Origin: an uncultured Candidatus Saccharibacteria bacterium
GTDB taxonomy: Bacteria > Patescibacteriota > Saccharimonadia > Saccharimonadales > Saccharimonadaceae
Direction of reading: 5' to 3'
Length of the DNA: 64,000 nucleotides
Assembly (NCBI GenBank): GCA_947253945.1
Contig: CAMYAY010000002.1
Location: 50,218-114,217 of the forward strand
Part shown: positions 60,147-64,000 of the stretch, one piece after another
Layout of the letters: each line of letters starts with the position of its first letter
How positions within the stretch are numbered: position 1 is the first letter of the stretch
Position numbers and translations under genes: made by a program
The notes under the pieces: generated by a model
Database searches by the model: none
What the model was told of the DNA's origin: nothing
The model's input: the letters and a program-made list of their open reading frames with translations, nothing else

Positions 60147-60980
60147 ATGATGCAAAAAATCTATGCTCGCTATCGTTATTCACTGATTTTGCTGCGCGAG
60201 CTAGTAAAGACCGACTTTAAGCTCCGCTATCAGGGGTCGGTGCTCGGTATGATGTGGTCGGTACTAAAGCCACTCATGTTATTTGCCATCATGTACATCG
60301 TGTTTGTGCGCTTTTTGAAGTTCGGTGCCAACATCCCACACTTTGCTGTGTCGCTACTATTGGCGCAGACACTATGGGGCTTCTTCCAAGAAGCGACCGG
60401 CCAGGGTATGATGGCCATTGTTGGGCGGGGCGATTTGCTCCGCAAGATTAACTTCCCAAAGTACATTGTAGTGGTATCATCTTCGGTATCGGCATTTATC
60501 AATCTTGCTATTAGCTTGGTGATTGTGGCGATTTTTATGGTAATTAATGGCGTGCCGCTACGCTGGACGGTATTACTCTTCCCGATTATTGTGGCCGAAC
60601 TTTATCTCTTTTCGCTGGGTGTGGCGTTTATGCTGAGTTCGATGTATGTCAAGTTCCGCGACATTTGCCATATTTGGGACGTAATTATGCAGATGTGGTT
60701 CTATGTAACGCCAATTATCTACCCAATTTCAATGATCACTGCTTCTGGTTCGTCGGCGATGTGTACTATCGCAAAAGTTATTATGCTTAATCCACTGGCG
60801 CAAATCATTCAAGATGCGCGTTATGTCTTGGTAGGCAAGACTGATACAGTTTGGAGCTTAATTGGCAGTGGTCCATGGAGTTTATTAAAACTAATCCCAG
60901 TGCTATCAGTGATAGTTGTTTTTGTGCTGGGCGTGGTAATATTTAAGCATGCTTCGAAGACGTTTACGGAGGACTTATAA
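60147..60980 (+). CDS. ABC-2 polysaccharide/teichoic-acid exporter permease (Wzm/TagG type)
   Basis: A 277-residue permease. An N-terminal amphipathic stretch (LILLRELVKTDFKLRYQGSV) matches the Wzm/TagG entry; six helices follow (first about 32-55, SVLKPLMLFAIMYIVFVRF). The family features GQGMMAIVGRGDLLRKINFP and VRFRDICHIWD-like (VKFRDICHIWDVIMQMWFY) are clear. The partner ATPase gene starts at the final base of this stop codon (TAATG). The pair exports undecaprenyl-linked glycans or teichoic-type polymers. ATG 60147 is used; 60150 is equally possible. Confidence 0.93.
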   Translation: MMQKIYARYRYSLILLRELVKTDFKLRYQGSVLGMMWSVLKPLMLFAIMYIVFVRFLKFGANIPHFAVSLLLAQTLWGFFQEATGQGMMAIVGRGDLLRKINFPKYIVVVSSSVSAFINLAISLVIVAIFMVINGVPLRWTVLLFPIIVAELYLFSLGVAFMLSSMYVKFRDICHIWDVIMQMWFYVTPIIYPISMITASGSSAMCTIAKVIMLNPLAQIIQDARYVLVGKTDTVWSLIGSGPWSLLKLIPVLSVIVVFVLGVVIFKHASKTFTEDL

Positions 60981-62167
60981 TGGCAGAGCGTGACGTTGTA
61001 CTAGAGATTAGCCACGTGGCGAAGACCTTCCGTCTGCCGACGGAGCGCTACAGCGGTATCAAGCAGGCCTTTATTAACTGGTGTCGTGGCATCAAAGGCT
61101 ATACTGAACAGCACGTACTGAAGGATATTTCACTCACAGTGCATCGCGGTGACTTTGTTGGCATCGTAGGGCGCAACGGCTCAGGCAAGTCGACACTACT
61201 AAAGATTATCTCGGGGATTTATTTACCAACTAAGGGCTCGGTGCGAGTTAATGGCTCACTAGTACCGTTTATCGAGCTGGGTGTGGGCTTCAACCCTGAA
61301 CTAACTGGGCGTGAAAATGTCTACCTTAATGGCGCAATGCTTGGCTTTTCGAAGTCGGAAATTGACAAGATGTATGATGACATTGTCGATTTTGCCGAGC
61401 TACACGACTTTATGAATCAGAAGCTGAAGAATTATTCCTCGGGTATGCAGGTGCGTTTGGCATTTAGCGTGGCAATTAAGGCGCAAGGTGATATTTTGGT
61501 GCTTGATGAAGTTTTGGCGGTGGGCGACGAAGCCTTCCAGCGCAAGTGTGCTAACTTCTTTGAACATGTTAAGCAAGACAAGAACAAGACGGTGATTTTG
61601 GTAACTCACGATATGGGGGCTGTGCGCCGCTATTGTACGAGTGCCATTATGATTGACGGCGGTAAGGTGGTAGACTCAGGCGACCCGGATGATGTTGCAG
61701 ATAGCTACTCACTAGAGAATATTTCGTCTGACCCGAATGCGCGCCGTGCCTTGAAAGAGATGAAGAAGAATCGCGCTTCGTACATTAAGGGTGAATTTAA
61801 GTCTGAGCCAGTGTTGAAACAGGGTGATGAATTAGTAGTAAATATTAAGTATAAGTCGGTGACCGAGCGTCCGGTATACGTACGGGCGGGCTTACAAGTG
61901 AATAATTATGACGTTACCTCAGCTAATAGCTTGAAGCTAAAGGGTGGCGTGACAAATGACCAGCAGGTACACCATTTGACGTATCGTTTTAAGACTGATC
62001 AGTTACAAGTGGGCGACTTACGCCTAGTGTTAGCTCTGGTAGATAAGGAGAGTAGTTCGAATGTCAGCACGATGGGCTATAACGACGAGATGCCGGTAAA
62101 AATCACTAATCAAGACACGGAGGTTGCGGGCTTACTGGCTCAGAACGGCAAGTTGACACTGAAATAG
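60980..62167 (+). CDS. ABC polysaccharide/teichoic-acid exporter ATPase with C-terminal carbohydrate-binding-like domain (Wzt/TagH type)
   Basis: A 395-residue ATPase. Walker A GIVGRNGSGKSTLLKIISG, signature YSSGMQVRLAFSVAI, Walker B DILVLDEVLAVGDEAFQRKC and switch VTHDMG are all intact. The SSGM signature and the AVGDE phrase mark the Wzt/TagH group. Beyond about residue 250 there is a 140-residue beta-sandwich-like C-terminal domain (LKQGDELVVNIKYKSV, YRFKTDQLQVGDLRLVLALV) that in Wzt recognises the end of the glycan chain. Coupled to the permease by a stop/start overlap. Confidence 0.94.
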   Translation: MAERDVVLEISHVAKTFRLPTERYSGIKQAFINWCRGIKGYTEQHVLKDISLTVHRGDFVGIVGRNGSGKSTLLKIISGIYLPTKGSVRVNGSLVPFIELGVGFNPELTGRENVYLNGAMLGFSKSEIDKMYDDIVDFAELHDFMNQKLKNYSSGMQVRLAFSVAIKAQGDILVLDEVLAVGDEAFQRKCANFFEHVKQDKNKTVILVTHDMGAVRRYCTSAIMIDGGKVVDSGDPDDVADSYSLENISSDPNARRALKEMKKNRASYIKGEFKSEPVLKQGDELVVNIKYKSVTERPVYVRAGLQVNNYDVTSANSLKLKGGVTNDQQVHHLTYRFKTDQLQVGDLRLVLALVDKESSSNVSTMGYNDEMPVKITNQDTEVAGLLAQNGKLTLK

Positions 62168-62200
62168 ATTATGTTAAAATAAAATCAAAGAAGGAGAAAA

Positions 62201-62854
62201 ATGAAAATCAAAAAACAGAGCACGAACAAATTTGTGGTAGCGATGGTGTTGGTAGCGACTGCGGTGATTGCGGTAACCACTGGTATTACTTGGCTGATGA
62301 CCACGCGCCAGGCTGAGCATGACCGAAAAAGCGCTGGTACGGTAAGCAAACAAGAGCAAACTAGTAATCACGACGCAGATGTGAGCCGCGCAGCGGGCGA
62401 CGATGGCAGTGTCTCGAAAGACGATAATGTAAAAAGTAATAATCAGCAGCCAACCGATAAGCCAAAAGTGCAGCAGTTTGGTAACGATTTTAATGCTGAT
62501 GATAAAAATCAACTGAGCGCTTCGATTAGCGCGTTAAACTGGTCGCTCGACACTTTAACGATTCGCACCACTATTGCGCAGCATATGGACGGTCGTAAAG
62601 GTTCATGTATTTTAACTCTCACTGGACCAAATAAGCTAACTTATAGTGAGACAGTTGATTTGCAGGACGACCCACAAACTTCGACTTGTTTAGGCTATGA
62701 TATTCCTTTGCCGCGCATTACACCAAAGCGCAAGCTATGGGATGGTGAATGGAAAGTAAATATTAAGATTAAGGCGGTTGATAAAAATGGTCGCGTCGTT
62801 GGTACTGAGGTTAATGGCAAGATTGTGAGGCATAATGCAAATTCGGTCTACTAA
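62201..62854 (+). CDS. Single-pass exported protein of unknown function, in the exporter locus
   Basis: A 217-residue protein. A membrane helix (about 12-31, VAMVLVATAVIAVTTGITWL) is followed by a Ser/Asp/Lys/Gln-rich linker (40-95) and a beta-rich domain of about 115 residues with one cysteine pair (CILTLTGPN, STCLGYDIP). No family recognised; the fold looks immunoglobulin-like. An AAGGAGAA ribosome site precedes the ATG. It overlaps the start of the next gene by 20 bases, so they are co-transcribed. Confidence 0.75.
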   Translation: MKIKKQSTNKFVVAMVLVATAVIAVTTGITWLMTTRQAEHDRKSAGTVSKQEQTSNHDADVSRAAGDDGSVSKDDNVKSNNQQPTDKPKVQQFGNDFNADDKNQLSASISALNWSLDTLTIRTTIAQHMDGRKGSCILTLTGPNKLTYSETVDLQDDPQTSTCLGYDIPLPRITPKRKLWDGEWKVNIKIKAVDKNGRVVGTEVNGKIVRHNANSVY

Positions 62855-64000
62855 AAAGTCGTCGTGGCGCTGGTTAGCCTTTAGCGCTGCCGTGTTGTTA
62901 GTGGGCGGTGGGTACGCTGGTATACACTTTTATCGCGCCTCAATGGCAATGTTACCATTTGACCCAGGCTATATTATTAGTGATGACCAAATGGCGTTCG
63001 CTAATTCAATGAATGAAGGGCAAATTCAAAGTTTTCTTAAGAGTAAAAACCCATGTAACGATACTGACTGGGGTAAGTCTGAACGTTACCGCCAACGTGG
63101 CTACCAGTATAACACGCGCGATGGCCATTATGTTTGTATGGCGGACGAAAACTTTAACGGCGAGAGTGCGGCACATATTATTTACACCGTGGCGCAGAAA
63201 TATCGGATTAATCCACAGGTGCTAATTGTATTGCTTCAAAAGGAGCAGGGGCTAATTACTGATACTTGGCCAAATAGTAATCAATACCGTAAGGCAACAG
63301 GCTACGGCTGCCCTGATACTGGCAATGGTTGTGACTCGCAGTATTTTGGCTTGCGAAATCAGATTGACCACGCCGCCAAGATGTTTCGCCAAGTGTTAGA
63401 CGGTGGTTGGAGTAACTATCCAGTAGGCAATAACTATATTCAATACAATCCAAATAGAAGTTGTGGCGGCTCAGAAGTTTATGTTAAGAACCGTGCCACC
63501 TCGGTGCTTTATCGTTACACTCCATATCAGCCAAACGCAGATGTTTTAGCGGGGCGAGGCAGTAGCTGTGGCGCTTACGGTAACTATAATTTCCATCGTT
63601 ACTTTAGTGAATGGTTTGGTGATCCGCGCGCTAGCTCAATTAGCTATTTATACAAGGACACTTATGATAATAATAACCTAAGCGATATTTTAGGTGCACC
63701 AACTAGTAAAGATAATGTGGGTGATAACGACCACCACTGGCAGAATTTCCAGAAAGGTTTGATGTATTGGAATCGTTATAATGGTGTACATGTAGTAAAG
63801 GGTGATATTAAGGCACGTTATGGACAGCTTAATTGGCAATGGGGTGCTTTAGGTTATCCAACTGGTGATGAAGTTTATGATGGTCGTGGCTGGTGGCAGA
63901 ATTATGAACATGGTGCCATCATTGGTACTAAGCAAACTGGCTTCTGGGAGTCAATTGGCGACATCAGAAACCGTTGGCGTGACCTTGGCTGGCAAGACGG
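62835..64000 (+). CDS. Exported glucosaminidase-like protein with LGFP-type repeats (cut by window edge)
   Basis: At least 388 codons, open to the end of the window. ATG 62835 opens a basic start and a membrane helix (about 13-32, WLAFSAAVLLVGGGYAG). Residues about 50-265 look like an exported glycosidase domain: FLKSKNPC, AAHIIYTVAQKYRINPQVLI then VLLQKEQGLITDT with a likely catalytic glutamate, and YFGLRNQIDHAAKMFR. After about 265 come LGFP-type repeats (LGAPTSKDN, WGALGYPTGDE, HGAIIGTKQTGFWES), which bind cell-wall material in actinobacterial proteins. Four cysteine-containing sites suggest disulphides. It could dock on or cut a host wall; this is inference. Confidence 0.8.
   Translation, partial: MQIRSTKKSSWRWLAFSAAVLLVGGGYAGIHFYRASMAMLPFDPGYIISDDQMAFANSMNEGQIQSFLKSKNPCNDTDWGKSERYRQRGYQYNTRDGHYVCMADENFNGESAAHIIYTVAQKYRINPQVLIVLLQKEQGLITDTWPNSNQYRKATGYGCPDTGNGCDSQYFGLRNQIDHAAKMFRQVLDGGWSNYPVGNNYIQYNPNRSCGGSEVYVKNRATSVLYRYTPYQPNADVLAGRGSSCGAYGNYNFHRYFSEWFGDPRASSISYLYKDTYDNNNLSDILGAPTSKDNVGDNDHHWQNFQKGLMYWNRYNGVHVVKGDIKARYGQLNWQWGALGYPTGDEVYDGRGWWQNYEHGAIIGTKQTGFWESIGDIRNRWRDLGWQD

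Noticed and set aside
1..64000. Alternative genetic code (TGA read as Gly, as in some CPR lineages)
   Set aside because: TGA ends clear genes at the expected place, for example comF and the carboxypeptidase, and no in-frame TGA interrupts a conserved gene.

Overview
The window looks like a chromosomal segment around the replication origin of a small-genome bacterium of the Patescibacteria (CPR), most likely Candidatus Saccharibacteria (TM7). This rests on the gene set and style, not on a database search. The signs are a PrgI/VirB4-type secretion system with arrays of small two-helix pilin-like proteins and large VirB6-like proteins, a shortened MurE-like ligase, a primase without zinc-finger cysteines, and very tight gene packing. 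No intergenic stretch exceeds 300 bases. TGA is used as a stop (for example at the ends of comF and of the D,D-carboxypeptidase gene), so the code is standard, unlike the TGA=Gly code of Gracilibacteria/SR1.

Layout. 1-21 kb is housekeeping: the start of rpoD, valS, a FemAB-type transferase, tsaD, a MurE-like ligase, rlmH, a HIT protein, a D,D-carboxypeptidase, comF, hsp20, pyrG with a nucleoside deoxyribosyltransferase-like gene, argS, orn, a YjbR-like gene, dnaG and a HAD phosphatase. Four tRNA-Ser genes (UGA, GCU, CGA, GGA) lie in the same part. 21-41 kb is an AT-rich envelope secretion locus. Seven small pilin-like genes run leftward. Diverging from them, four giant VirB6-like paralogues run rightward, followed by a CHAP-domain protein and an exported protein with three predicted catalytic domains (lysozyme-like, SGNH, C39-like), plus small single-pass proteins. 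41-45 kb holds groES-groEL behind a CIRCE-like operator, a sugar-phosphate isomerase and a lipid kinase. 45-49 kb returns to the secretion system with VirB4, a TraC/VirB4-N-like protein and PrgI, then a MacB-type ABC transporter. 51-57 kb is the origin region: recF, dnaN and dnaA leftward; rpmH, rnpA, yidC and khpB/jag rightward; DnaA-box-like sequences lie on both sides of dnaA. 57-64 kb carries surface functions: a GT2 glycosyltransferase, a large exported FGE/C-type-lectin-like protein, a Wzm/Wzt-type polysaccharide exporter, and an exported glucosaminidase-like protein with LGFP-type repeats that runs off the window.

How it fits together. PrgI, VirB4, the VirB6-like channels, the pilin-like subunits and two predicted wall-cutting proteins make a coherent trans-envelope type IV secretion machine. 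No coupling ATPase (VirD4) or relaxase is visible here, so DNA transfer is not supported. Many genes appear to be leaderless: a TATAAT-like box sits 6-8 bases before the start codon, so transcription should begin at or beside the ATG. Genes with Shine-Dalgarno leaders (groES, dnaN, pyrG, hsp20, khpB) form a second class.
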